DNA of 64,000 nucleotides. It comes from Sphingobacteriia bacterium. GTDB taxonomy: Bacteria; Bacteroidota; Bacteroidia; Bacteroidales; UBA7960. The notes under the pieces are model-generated. The model did not search any database and was not told the DNA's origin. It was given only the letters and a program-made list of their open reading frames with translations. Positions 43,101-52,166 of the stretch are shown piece after piece. The DNA lies in NCBI GenBank assembly GCA_011390785.1, contig JAABRR010000017.1:1-64000 (forward strand). Reading direction: 5' to 3'. Position numbers and translations under genes: made by a program. Numbering within the stretch: the stretch's first letter is position 1; each line of letters begins with the position of its first letter.

Positions 43101-43115
43101 AAGCTATTATATTCA

Positions 43116-43925
43116 CTACTTCTGATTGTGAACATGAACATCCATTTGTGGAAAAGGAATATTAATGCCTTCTTCAGCAAATGTTTTGTAAACTTTTTCA
43201 TTCATATCGAACTTCACAGCCCAGTAGTCGGATGCATTTACCCAAACACGAACAGTAAGATTTACAGAACTATCTGCCAGTTCGCCCAGTACAATAAAAG
43301 GTTCTGGAGCTGCATGAATACGTTCATCAGCCTTAATCAATTTAAGCAAAACATCTTTTGCCTTGTCAAAATCATCTCCATAAGCAATTCCGAATGACCA
43401 ATCAACACGGCGGATTTCCTCAGCTGAATAATTTGTTAAAGAGCTTGTAGACAATTCTGAATTGGGAATGATTATAGTCACATTATCAGGTGTTTTGAGT
43501 ATGGTAACAAAAATCTGAATTTCCCTTACGGTGCCGGAATGCCCTGCTCCGGTAATATAATCACCTACTTTGTAAGGCTTGAAAATAAGAATGATAACCC
43601 CTCCGGCAAAATTCTGAAGTGTACCCGATAAAGCCAAACCGACAGCCAAACCGGCGGCACCAAGAATGGCAATAAAAGAAGTCATTTGAATGCCAAGCAT
43701 CCCCATTACACTTATAACCAGCAAAATTTTCAATAGCGTGGTTATTAAAGATCCAAGAAACGGCCTCAATGAGGGATCTACATTCCGTTTTTCAAAGCTC
43801 TTCCTAAGCCATTTTGAAAACCAACCAATCACTTGGAGACCAACCAACAATACAATAATAGCCCCGATGAGCCTAGGCCCCCATGATAAGGCCAAATCTA
43901 ATAAATCTGTTCTTAAGAAATCCAT
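43116..43925 (-). CDS. mscS: Small-conductance mechanosensitive channel (MscS family)
   Basis: 269 residues, the basic MscS size. Three helices at about 15-35, 60-78 and 84-115; the pore helix shows the Gly/Ala pattern AAGLAVGLALSGTLQNFAGGVIILIFKPYKVGDYI. After it come a beta domain (PNSELSTSSLTNYSAEEIRRVDWSFGIAYGDD, the MscS signature P-N) and a mixed alpha/beta C-terminus. It releases solutes on hypo-osmotic shock. A single gene closed by a strong terminator. Confidence 0.93.
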   Translation of the reverse strand: MDFLRTDLLDLALSWGPRLIGAIIVLLVGLQVIGWFSKWLRKSFEKRNVDPSLRPFLGSLITTLLKILLVISVMGMLGIQMTSFIAILGAAGLAVGLALSGTLQNFAGGVIILIFKPYKVGDYITGAGHSGTVREIQIFVTILKTPDNVTIIIPNSELSTSSLTNYSAEEIRRVDWSFGIAYGDDFDKAKDVLLKLIKADERIHAAPEPFIVLGELADSSVNLTVRVWVNASDYWAVKFDMNEKVYKTFAEEGINIPFPQMDVHVHNQK

Positions 43926-44025
43926 AGTTTCTGTTATTTTTAAATTTTTTAATTTGTGATAAGTAATTATAATAATACCTTAAAATTAGTAATAAAATTT
44001 GTAAACTGTTAAAATATGTAGACAA

Positions 44026-44059
44026 AAAAAGGTGCTTACGTTAAAAGAAGCACCTTTTT
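44026..44059 (-). terminator. Terminator of the DUF5689/TonB operon
   Basis: AAAAAGGTGCTT (44026-44037) and AAGCACCTTTTT (44048-44059), perfect 12-bp stem with a 10-base loop, followed on the minus strand by a T run. It closes the operon 104 bases after the last stop codon. Confidence 0.88.
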
Positions 44060-44162
44060 GAAGATTATTAACAAAAGTAAGATGAAAGCAAGTTACAGGG
44101 TATATTAAAAACCTGAAACCTTGTAAAAATAGATTTAAATTGAATTTGCTGTTTTAATGATG

Positions 44163-45419
44163 TTAAATTTCATCTGCCAATACTGAAATCCGGCTAACCT
44201 GCCAACCACTGGCAGATGAAGTACTACTTGTGTATTTTAGAGCAACATGAATTGTTTGCCCATCAAACTGTGTAACATCAATATCTCCGCTATTAACATA
44301 GGTCCAGTTGTTTCCGGGTGGGCGTGAAAAGCCTGTTATATTTACCCATGTTCCGGATGCTGTAGGATCGCCACTTTCATAATCTGTAGCTATCAATACC
44401 TGCAAGTCATCATATGAAGAAATAAAATTAATAGCTTCACGAATTTGTAAGATGGCATTTTGGTAGTTTGAAAGATCAATTTGGGGTGAAACCAGCCAGT
44501 CTTCGTTGGCTACAGCACCCCCTGCAAACCCATTGATGTAGGCAGAACCGTCATCAAAGGTAACATGACTCCATGTTTGGGCACCAAGTATATTGTGCGC
44601 TGTAAACGAGCCCAGACCATTATCGAAGTTTTCTTCAAATACTTTTACACCAGTTTCCGCAATGTCGCAACGCTCATTATTCATTTCAAGTTCTGATGGA
44701 TCGCGTACCACCATTTGCCATATATCGCGATATTGTGTTACAATGCCAATAAATTCTCCGTTGCCATCGGGTAGCATATCGTTGGCAAAATCAGCATAGC
44801 CACTGGTTCTGACAATTATGGTGTTGTTGCTGCAATCTTGCAGGGTGCGGTTCAGGGTTGTAAGATTAAAACCATCAGCCCAGGTTTCTCCCATTTCAGT
44901 TTCCAGGAACTGTGCGTTTTCAATTTTTACCAGTCGGGCCTGGTGATTTCCTTCTAAGATTTGCCTAATGGTAACCAGTTCTGGTTCCTTTCGTACATTT
45001 CTTTCCTGAATAACAATCCTTACCGGTCCATCAACAGAGTCGAGCTGGAGCATATTGTTGAAATAGCTAAGAATGCTGCCATTTAGGGCAATCCTTATGG
45101 AGTCTCCTTCTGAAATATCGGCACTCACATTCATACGAAGGTTAACGCCACCTGTAGTATCTTCAATATACGCTTGCCGGTATATGTTCCCATTTTTCTC
45201 ATCCATGGTAACAACGGCAAACAATTGCTTCCCTGATTCTACAAACCGATGGGTTTCCCCAGGTTCAATCATTTCTCTCAATTGGCCCAGGGTAACAATG
45301 CTGTCAGGAGAAATAACTGCCATAGGTGGAATATCCGGTTCTTCTTCGGTGCAGCTTCCTAAACCTGTAATTAGGGTAATGAGAAGGGTTAATTTCAATA
45401 TCTTTTTGTAAAATATCAT
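44163..45419 (-). CDS. DUF5689 lipoprotein with choice-of-anchor-type beta domain
   Basis: 418 residues, lipoprotein signal (MIFYKKILKLTLLITLITGLGSC). One DUF5689 unit (about 40-240) shares stretches with the first unit of the upstream protein (VTMDEKNGNIYRQAYIEDTTGGVNLRM, NNMLQLDSVDGPV, DCSNNTIIVRTSGYADFAND, DGNGEFIGIV). A jelly-roll domain follows (about 255-418: FEENFDNGLGSFTAHN, ISSYDDLQVLIATDYESGDPTASGTWVNIT), resembling choice-of-anchor J. Probably a surface lipoprotein working with the TonB receptor; ligand unknown. The two DUF5689 genes are 24 bases apart. Confidence 0.8.
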   Translation of the reverse strand: MIFYKKILKLTLLITLITGLGSCTEEEPDIPPMAVISPDSIVTLGQLREMIEPGETHRFVESGKQLFAVVTMDEKNGNIYRQAYIEDTTGGVNLRMNVSADISEGDSIRIALNGSILSYFNNMLQLDSVDGPVRIVIQERNVRKEPELVTIRQILEGNHQARLVKIENAQFLETEMGETWADGFNLTTLNRTLQDCSNNTIIVRTSGYADFANDMLPDGNGEFIGIVTQYRDIWQMVVRDPSELEMNNERCDIAETGVKVFEENFDNGLGSFTAHNILGAQTWSHVTFDDGSAYINGFAGGAVANEDWLVSPQIDLSNYQNAILQIREAINFISSYDDLQVLIATDYESGDPTASGTWVNITGFSRPPGNNWTYVNSGDIDVTQFDGQTIHVALKYTSSTSSASGWQVSRISVLADEI

Positions 45420-45443
45420 GATGGTTTATTTTTAATTTCCTTA

Positions 45444-47429
45444 TTAATCTATATCATTCAAATTGCGAATGGCAATTTGTGCCACATCAAATACAGTAAC
45501 AATAGCTGTTATCGTAACAGCTCCTGAAGGTACGGCCGATGAAGCAAAGGACGCATCGCTACGGGTAAACATTACAATGCTGCCAGACGAATCGGTAATG
45601 GTGGTATTTCCATTAAAGGTTGAAGACCCTGTTATGGTGGCATCAACAATTCGAACCAGCGTTGATTCAAATGTCTGCATGTTGTTCTTCAGGTTTTGAA
45701 TAGTTGTTTCAACAGGCTCAATGGTGTTTCCGCTGCTTAGCAGCTGTGCATTACCATTGGGGATATTGTTAATCTGTAGCAGGCCTCTGAATTCCGAGAG
45801 TTCAATATTCCCAACCGAGATTCTTACTTTATCGCCAAGCTTGTAAGAACTGTTGGCTGAAAACCTTAGGGCTATACCCCCGGTTTCATCCTGAATGTAA
45901 GCATTTCTGGCAGTTATATTGTCATTGTCAATATCAGAAATAATAATACCTTCTATAGATTTGTTGGCAGGGGCGGTTGTAGCGCCATCTTCAAATAAAT
46001 TGCGAAGATTTGCCAGTGTGATAAGGTCTGCCTGCCCCGGATCATATTCGCCTACATATTCCAGGTCGTTGAGACTTCTGAGTTGTAACTGCACACCATT
46101 AAAATAGGAAGCAATGGCCACCATGTTATAAACACCTTCAGTAACGGGTGCCTCGGCAAAGGAAGCCCAGTCGTAGGTTCTTAACACTACTGTGCCGGTG
46201 CCATCACTGATGCTGATATTACCCTCAAAAGTTGCCGTTGGGGGGATGACTACATTGTCAATATAAACCAGTGTTGACTCAAAGTCTTCAAAATTATTGG
46301 TAAGGTTTAGCAGTGTAGTGGGGGTGGGGGCTGGCACTTCGGCCTGACCCATAACATAACCATTGCCCAGGGGAATATTGTTGACCTGTAAAAGTCCGGC
46401 GTATCTTTCAATAGGCAAGCTTCCCACTAAAACACGCAGGTTATCGCCCAGATTGAAATCGTGGAAGTTGGCAAATCTGAGGGCGATTCCATCACCATCT
46501 TCGTCCATTAAGAAAAGGTTTTGGCCGGGATGATTATCATACTCCAGATCAGAAATAACAACCCCTTCGAGGCGTTTATTGGCTGGAATTGAAGAAGCTC
46601 CCTGGGCCTGCAATTCTCTAATTTGGGAAATGGTAATAATTTCCATACCTTCACCCGGTTCGGGGCATCTTTCACCATCCATTTCAACTTCATCCATATG
46701 CCTAATGAAAAGCTGGCGATCGTCTCTGAACCGGGCAAGGATGGCCACAATACTTCCGTTACCTGCTGGTACAGTCTGATTGGCAAATCTTGCATAACCG
46801 CTTGTTCTGACAATGATTTCGTTGCCCGTACAATCGCGCAAAATACGATTCATACTCAGTAATTTGGCACTATCAGCCAGCGTTTGGCCCAACTCATTCT
46901 GGTGAAATTCTACTCCTTCGAGCCGAATCAGTTTCCCCTGCATGGAAGGGTTGGTCATAAGGGTATTGATATCGGTGAGTTCGGGTTCCACTATCTTTTG
47001 GGTGCCAAGTTTCACCACATTGTTTCCTACATGAACTGAATCAATTTGCAGCATATTCTCATAAGCACCCAGACGGGTTCCTTTTAGGTTAATTCTTACC
47101 GAATCGCCTTCATACAATCCGCCGGGCGACATTAACCTAAGACTAACTGCTGCTGTTTCATCCTGAAGAAATGCAGTGCGGTAAATATTCCCTGAATTAC
47201 CATCCATGGTAATAACCCCAAAAACGGAAACGTCTTCAGTAAATTTTACAGGAAGTGTATTGTTGTCAATATGCAATTGCCTTAGATCGGCAATGGTGTT
47301 AATCTCGCCCACCGGAATATTGGCTGGTTCAGGAATATCGAACTCCTGATCAACACAAGCGGTTACAAGGAGCAATATAAAAACAATAAGAACTGATAAC
47401 CCTGATGTTTTTTTTAATATTTTATTCAT
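45444..47429 (-). CDS. Multi-unit DUF5689 surface lipoprotein
   Basis: 661 residues, lipoprotein signal (MNKILKKTSGLSVLIVFILLLVTAC). Three DUF5689-like units can be read at about 38-220, 230-440 and 445-661, each starting with a T-I-x-x-L-R-x-L helix (INTIADLRQLH, ITISQIRELQ, ITLANLRNLF), then GVVISD/GIIISD and a strand with Q-I-N-N-I-P/Q-I-D-S. They resemble OB-fold nucleic-acid-binding-like beta barrels (inference). Placed between the TonB receptor (55 bases upstream) and the second DUF5689 gene; likely the ligand-capturing partner, in the SusD-like position without being SusD. Confidence 0.82.
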   Translation of the reverse strand: MNKILKKTSGLSVLIVFILLLVTACVDQEFDIPEPANIPVGEINTIADLRQLHIDNNTLPVKFTEDVSVFGVITMDGNSGNIYRTAFLQDETAAVSLRLMSPGGLYEGDSVRINLKGTRLGAYENMLQIDSVHVGNNVVKLGTQKIVEPELTDINTLMTNPSMQGKLIRLEGVEFHQNELGQTLADSAKLLSMNRILRDCTGNEIIVRTSGYARFANQTVPAGNGSIVAILARFRDDRQLFIRHMDEVEMDGERCPEPGEGMEIITISQIRELQAQGASSIPANKRLEGVVISDLEYDNHPGQNLFLMDEDGDGIALRFANFHDFNLGDNLRVLVGSLPIERYAGLLQVNNIPLGNGYVMGQAEVPAPTPTTLLNLTNNFEDFESTLVYIDNVVIPPTATFEGNISISDGTGTVVLRTYDWASFAEAPVTEGVYNMVAIASYFNGVQLQLRSLNDLEYVGEYDPGQADLITLANLRNLFEDGATTAPANKSIEGIIISDIDNDNITARNAYIQDETGGIALRFSANSSYKLGDKVRISVGNIELSEFRGLLQINNIPNGNAQLLSSGNTIEPVETTIQNLKNNMQTFESTLVRIVDATITGSSTFNGNTTITDSSGSIVMFTRSDASFASSAVPSGAVTITAIVTVFDVAQIAIRNLNDID

Positions 47430-47483
47430 TGGTTGTTATTTTTCATTTAATATTTTCCTGGCTTTACAAAAAATTAAGTTGGT

Positions 47484-50051
47484 TTACATTCTGAAAGCCA
47501 GGTTAAGGAAATAGGTTCTTCCATACAAATAAAAATATTTTGATGGGAAACGGCCAATATTGCTGCTATCGTAGCGCAATTGTTCAAACCCACCGATGGA
47601 GAAATCGCGGGTGTCGAGCAAATTGTTAACGCTAAGATTCAGGTTGATAAAATAACGACGATTGATGCGCCATGATTTCCCGACGTACATATCTACTGTG
47701 TAGGCAGCGCTAAGTTTCTCCTGTTCAATTACGCTTTCCCAGCCCGGATCACTTTCTACAAAGCCCTGCAATGCTTCTGCTGTGCGCCTGTCAGGGTTTA
47801 TGTCAACATAAACATCATCGAAATAATTCAGGCTTGCACCTACAAACCAGTATCTGGATGAGTTGTAGCGCAAGCCGGCAGAACCTGCCGTATGGGTCAT
47901 TCCGCCTACTTTATAGTTTTTCCAGTAAACGGTTTTTTCTTCGGCCAGCAATTCACGGTCGTTATCTCGCGTAATGGTAACATTGGGCCTGCTTGAATAG
48001 AAATAATTACCGGTACCGCCAGCAAGGTTGAGCTCAAGAGCTGCTGTTAATTTAATGTCCATACCTACCTCTATACCCATGTGTGTTTGATCTACGCCTG
48101 ACATGCTGTAATTCACAAACGTGTTGAATTCTTCATGATAAAAACTACGGCTCCAGGTTTGATCGAGCATTTCGGTGTAGAAAAGGGTAACTCTGGATTT
48201 GATGAGCGGACTTCTGATAATATAGCTAAAGTCACCAGTCATCAGGGTTTCGCTGTTCAGTTCAGGAATAAGATCTTCTCTTACCCTTGATGAAATGTAG
48301 GCATCACGGAAGAAGGGGGCTCTGGTGATATAGGCGCCATTGGCAGTAAGGTAATGGCGTCCGGTAATTTTATAGGTTGCACCCCCTTTTAGTCCAAAAT
48401 TGGTGAAGTTTTGCTTTTCGCTGTCGCTGAGCGAGTTTTCGGGAAAGCGGCCGTTGCGCATATGTCCGGTTCGCCAGAAGGTGGTTTGCGAAAGAGTTCC
48501 TGCCAGAAAGAAATCCCAGTTTGATAATACCCATTCAGATTGCGCAAAAACTTCATATTTATTAATGTTTCCGGTAAAATCGTAGCCAAATTTATCGCCT
48601 TCTGTAACCAACCTGTTGGGGTTGTCGAGATCATTTTGGGCAAAGTTATTATCTGTGGCATCTCTCAGGGCAAACTGGTCAATATCAACCCACCAGTCGC
48701 CACCCAACAAATCATTGATTAGTTTGTATTGGTGTGTTTTTGCTAAAGAAATGTTTAAACCACCACTAAGTGTTGTTGTGGTATTGAGCATGGCATTGGC
48801 AAAAGAGTTGAAGGTAAATTGATTGCGGTCGTTTCTGCGATCTTCAACAATAAACATAGACCTATTGCCTTCCACAGAATTGCCGCTTTCGCCATTCACA
48901 TCTGTTTGTGTAAAAAGGTTTTTCATGTTGTATTGATACATTCTGTCCCAATCGAGTTGTGTGAAGGTTTCATCATTTTGCCAAAGGTCTGTGTAGAAAC
49001 CAAAATTTATCGGGTCATCAGCATAAAAACTGGGAAGGTACCTGTAATAATCTGGTCTGGGGTCATGTCCTTCAAAGGGGCCAACACCATGGTCGGGGCG
49101 AGAAGCGTCAAACCAGTTAAGAGCTGTTGAGCTTCCCTTTCCGAAGGTATATGCCGCTGATGATTGCAGGGAAATGTTTTCTGTTATATCAAAATAGTGG
49201 TTAAGCATAAGCCACGGTGTATGGTAGCTGTTTACTCTCGAGTTTCTGACTTCACCGTTTTGCAGACCCCAGTTGGGGTTATAGTAATTATTGCCTGTAA
49301 GATCATAGGCTTCCTGGGTGGCAACGCCCGGTCTGCCTGTTGTGGATGGTGCTCCAAACGCTACAAACCCAAGGCTATGTTTGTTGTTTAGTTTTTTTTC
49401 AGCAGAAACGAAATACCCATAGGCATCATAAAATGTTCCCAAGGCATAACCCTGTTCCGCCACACGTCTTGATCCACTGATTGTTAGTGCCCACCCATTG
49501 TCCTGCATTCCGGTTGCGTGGGTAAACATGGCTCTGTTAGCATATGATCTGTTGGAGTTGGAATAGGTTAAACGGGTATTGGGGCTGTATTCAGAGGCGC
49601 GGGTGGTAATGTTGGTTGCTCCACCAATACCCCCAAAGTTTTCACGCGAAATGCCAATACCACTATGAGAAACATTCATCCTGGTAACATCATTCAATCC
49701 GCCCCAGGTTGAATAGAATGCCCTACCGGTTTCGGCATCATTCATGGGAATCCCATTGATCATAATTACGGTGTTTTCGCTGTCATAACCACGAATTCGG
49801 TATCTGGCCGGCCCAAAGGTAAAACCGGCTGTGGAAACATAGACATCTCTTGATCCCTGCAACAAGCTGGATATATCGTGAGATTCTGAATCTCCTTCGA
49901 AATCTTCTATGCTGATAACCGGAAAATCAAAATTGCGGTTTTCTTCAAGGGATGTGGTATCCGATGACTGTTCTTCTATAACATTTTGAGCTTTTGTACT
50001 TACGAATGTTAACAGAAGCAAACCTAATATAACACTTATTGTTTTTGTCAT
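47484..50051 (-). CDS. TonB-dependent outer membrane receptor
   Basis: 855 residues, signal peptide (MTKTISVILGLLLLTFVSTKA). Plug domain at about 40-170 (DISSLLQGSRDVYVSTAGFTFGPARYRIRGYDSENTVIMINGIPMND, GIGGATNITTRAS), then a 22-strand-type barrel ending in an aromatic strand (TYFLNLAFRM, last residue not Phe but the hydrophobic pattern is kept). It lacks the N-terminal carboxypeptidase-like extension of SusC proteins, so it is a classic receptor rather than a SusC. First gene of the three-gene DUF5689 operon and divergent from an endonuclease gene, which suggests uptake of nucleic-acid breakdown products or phosphate compounds (inference). Confidence 0.9.
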   Translation of the reverse strand: MTKTISVILGLLLLTFVSTKAQNVIEEQSSDTTSLEENRNFDFPVISIEDFEGDSESHDISSLLQGSRDVYVSTAGFTFGPARYRIRGYDSENTVIMINGIPMNDAETGRAFYSTWGGLNDVTRMNVSHSGIGISRENFGGIGGATNITTRASEYSPNTRLTYSNSNRSYANRAMFTHATGMQDNGWALTISGSRRVAEQGYALGTFYDAYGYFVSAEKKLNNKHSLGFVAFGAPSTTGRPGVATQEAYDLTGNNYYNPNWGLQNGEVRNSRVNSYHTPWLMLNHYFDITENISLQSSAAYTFGKGSSTALNWFDASRPDHGVGPFEGHDPRPDYYRYLPSFYADDPINFGFYTDLWQNDETFTQLDWDRMYQYNMKNLFTQTDVNGESGNSVEGNRSMFIVEDRRNDRNQFTFNSFANAMLNTTTTLSGGLNISLAKTHQYKLINDLLGGDWWVDIDQFALRDATDNNFAQNDLDNPNRLVTEGDKFGYDFTGNINKYEVFAQSEWVLSNWDFFLAGTLSQTTFWRTGHMRNGRFPENSLSDSEKQNFTNFGLKGGATYKITGRHYLTANGAYITRAPFFRDAYISSRVREDLIPELNSETLMTGDFSYIIRSPLIKSRVTLFYTEMLDQTWSRSFYHEEFNTFVNYSMSGVDQTHMGIEVGMDIKLTAALELNLAGGTGNYFYSSRPNVTITRDNDRELLAEEKTVYWKNYKVGGMTHTAGSAGLRYNSSRYWFVGASLNYFDDVYVDINPDRRTAEALQGFVESDPGWESVIEQEKLSAAYTVDMYVGKSWRINRRYFINLNLSVNNLLDTRDFSIGGFEQLRYDSSNIGRFPSKYFYLYGRTYFLNLAFRM

Positions 50052-50442
50052 AAATTGAATGGTTGATGTAACTTGAAAATATTTATTTGATTTTTAATCA
50101 ATTTGTAGGATAAGTTTAAGGGTAATAATCTTCTAACCACTATGAATGTTGGCAACATCTAATTCAGTGGGAAAGACTTTGACAAATTATATTTAATTGA
50201 AAATGAATAATACGACAATTCTTGTCTTTGAATGAAAAGCACTGTTGTTATGGAACGGATATTATTAACTATATAAATTTGCAATTTGGTTAGGGTAAAA
50301 TGATTATTTTTGGGGCACCAAATTTAAAGAAATCTTTGCAATTTAGTGCTTTCCAAGAGAGTTAATTTTCTATATGCTAAGTGTAAATTGATTATGTTTC
50401 TATTTGGTTTAATTGTATCAATTTAGGTAAAGAAATTATAAT
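50052..50442. other. Divergent promoter region between receptor and endonuclease
   Basis: About 390 bases, strongly AT-rich, without an open reading frame of note. It must hold the promoters of both units. I see no operator palindrome or hairpin. Confidence 0.35.
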
Positions 50443-51564
50443 GTGCCTAAAATCAGCTTAATTGACAATGTTTTTAAAACTTTTCTAATGTATTTATCCT
50501 CTTATCGCTCATCCAGCTTTACAGTTTCATCTTTTACCCTTGTATTTATATTGTTGCTGCCTGGTTTTTTATCAGGGCAGAATTCAGAATCAAAAAAGCA
50601 ATTGTTGCCCGTTTGTATTGCATTTTACAATGTTGAAAATTTGTTTGATACGATACATCAATCCGGAGATGCTGATTTTGAATTTACTCCCCAGGGGTCT
50701 AATGTTTGGAATACACCAAAGTATCTGGAAAAGCTTGATCGATTGGCTGAAGTTATCTCGAAAATTGCTACTGATATTACACCCGATGGGCCTGCGGTGT
50801 TGGGCTTATCTGAAATAGAAAATGCTGATGTTTTGGAAGACCTGGTAAAGCATGAACGAATCAAAGACAGGAATTACCAGGTGGTTTTTATCAGAGGGCG
50901 CGATAGAAGAGTGAACAATGCCCTTATTTATAACCCCAAATATTTAACAGTTACCAACACAATTTCAATGCCTGTAGTAGCAGAAGATATACCAGAACTA
51001 CGCACACGCGATCATTTGGTGGTATCAGGATTGTTGCTTGATGAGCCGATGCATTTTATTGTTTCTCACTGGCCTTCGCGCAGCGGTGGCGAGAGCAGAA
51101 GCCGGCCTCGACGTATTGCCGCCGCCATTGACGGGCGCTCTGCTGTAGATTCATTAAAATCTCTTGATGCTGATGCCAAAATTATTTTTATGGGCGACCT
51201 TAATGATGACCCTACTGATGAGAGTGTTTTGAATTATTTAAATAGTGGTGGAAATATCAATAATCTATCAGAAGTGCAATTGTATAATCCTTACATCAAT
51301 CTTGCTAAAAAAGGAATTGGATCGCTGGCCTACAGAGATGCATGGAATCTATTCGATCAGGTTATACTAACACAATCTTTGCTGGGAAATGATTACAGCT
51401 CTTTTACTTTTTACCAGGCTGATGTTTTTAACAAACCATTTTTAAGGCAATCTACCGGTAGATTTCAGGGCTACCCATTCAGAAGCTTCGGAGGCGGGGT
51501 TTATTTGGGTGGGTACAGCGATCACTTTCCTGCATATGTCATATTGATTAGAGAAGTTAAATAA
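50443..51564 (+). CDS. Secreted endonuclease/exonuclease/phosphatase-family protein
   Basis: 373 residues with a signal peptide ending in LLLPGFLSGQNSE (about residue 47; the later Met at 50488 is an alternative start). The EEP (DNase I-like) fold is evident: IAFYNVENLFDT (Asn/Glu metal site), PAVLGLSEIENADVLEDL (second Glu), FIVSHWPSRSGGESRSRPRR (His, Arg), IIFMGDLNDDPTDESV (Asp-x-Asn) and a final GYSDHFPAY (Ser-Asp-His). Family members are nucleases or phosphodiesterases; as an exported protein next to the TonB system it may free nucleotides or phosphate outside the cell. Followed after six bases by a small basic protein. Confidence 0.87.
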   Translation: MPKISLIDNVFKTFLMYLSSYRSSSFTVSSFTLVFILLLPGFLSGQNSESKKQLLPVCIAFYNVENLFDTIHQSGDADFEFTPQGSNVWNTPKYLEKLDRLAEVISKIATDITPDGPAVLGLSEIENADVLEDLVKHERIKDRNYQVVFIRGRDRRVNNALIYNPKYLTVTNTISMPVVAEDIPELRTRDHLVVSGLLLDEPMHFIVSHWPSRSGGESRSRPRRIAAAIDGRSAVDSLKSLDADAKIIFMGDLNDDPTDESVLNYLNSGGNINNLSEVQLYNPYINLAKKGIGSLAYRDAWNLFDQVILTQSLLGNDYSSFTFYQADVFNKPFLRQSTGRFQGYPFRSFGGGVYLGGYSDHFPAYVILIREVK

Positions 51565-51570
51565 ACCATT

Positions 51571-51921
51571 ATGCCAAGAACCATTATTTCCAAATTACAG
51601 GAAGATCCATACTTCCTAAAAAATGAAGCTTCACTGGCAAAAGCAAAAACCAGGGCAAAAGCCAAGGCCAAAGCCAAAGCCAAGGCAAAAAAAATTAAGT
51701 TCAGGAAAATTACTTTCAAAATTACCGATAGCCAAAAACGGGCTCTTGAATATGTGTGCAGAAAACAGCAAACCACACCTGTAAGATATCTCAAATCAGT
51801 AATCAGAAAGCAAACAGCAAGATATAAATCTACTCCTGTGCCAGTAAGTTATGTAACACCCAATCAATTACAACTTTTTGATTTTGAACCTGATGATAAG
51901 CTTGCCAACCAAAAAATGTAA
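51571..51921 (+). CDS. Small basic protein with Lys/Ala repeat tail
   Basis: 116 residues, not assigned. The middle part carries an (Ala-Lys)n run (AKAKTRAKAKAKAKAKAKK, residues about 23-41) coded by near-tandem hexamers (GCCAAA/GCAAAA), followed by FRKITFKITDSQKRALEYVCRKQQ (about 45-68), which resembles the strand-helix of ribbon-helix-helix proteins. The very basic stretch suggests nucleic-acid binding, like histone-tail or HU-type bacterial proteins. No signal peptide. It begins six bases after the endonuclease stop, so both are one operon. The repeat count could vary between strains by slippage. Confidence 0.65.
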   Translation: MPRTIISKLQEDPYFLKNEASLAKAKTRAKAKAKAKAKAKKIKFRKITFKITDSQKRALEYVCRKQQTTPVRYLKSVIRKQTARYKSTPVPVSYVTPNQLQLFDFEPDDKLANQKM

Positions 51922-52166
51922 TTGATTGTAATTTTTGTAGAGATTTTATTGCTTTGATTGATCTATTTGATTTTATTTTTTTGACTGTGTTACCATTTAT
52001 AAGACCCCGGTATTTATTGTTCAATATGATTTCTGTAGTTATTTGAAGTTCGCAACTGGCAGGCCTTTTGAAAATACGAATTTTAAAATACCTGGACTTA
52101 TTGCAATGATAAAAAAGTTAAATTTGAAAAAACGAAATACTTAAATCTAAATTTGGGTTTTACTAC

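Noticed and set aside
51637-51693. Hexamer repeat considered as a CRISPR-like or satellite array
   Set aside because: Units are only six bases, have no spacers and lie in frame within a coding sequence.
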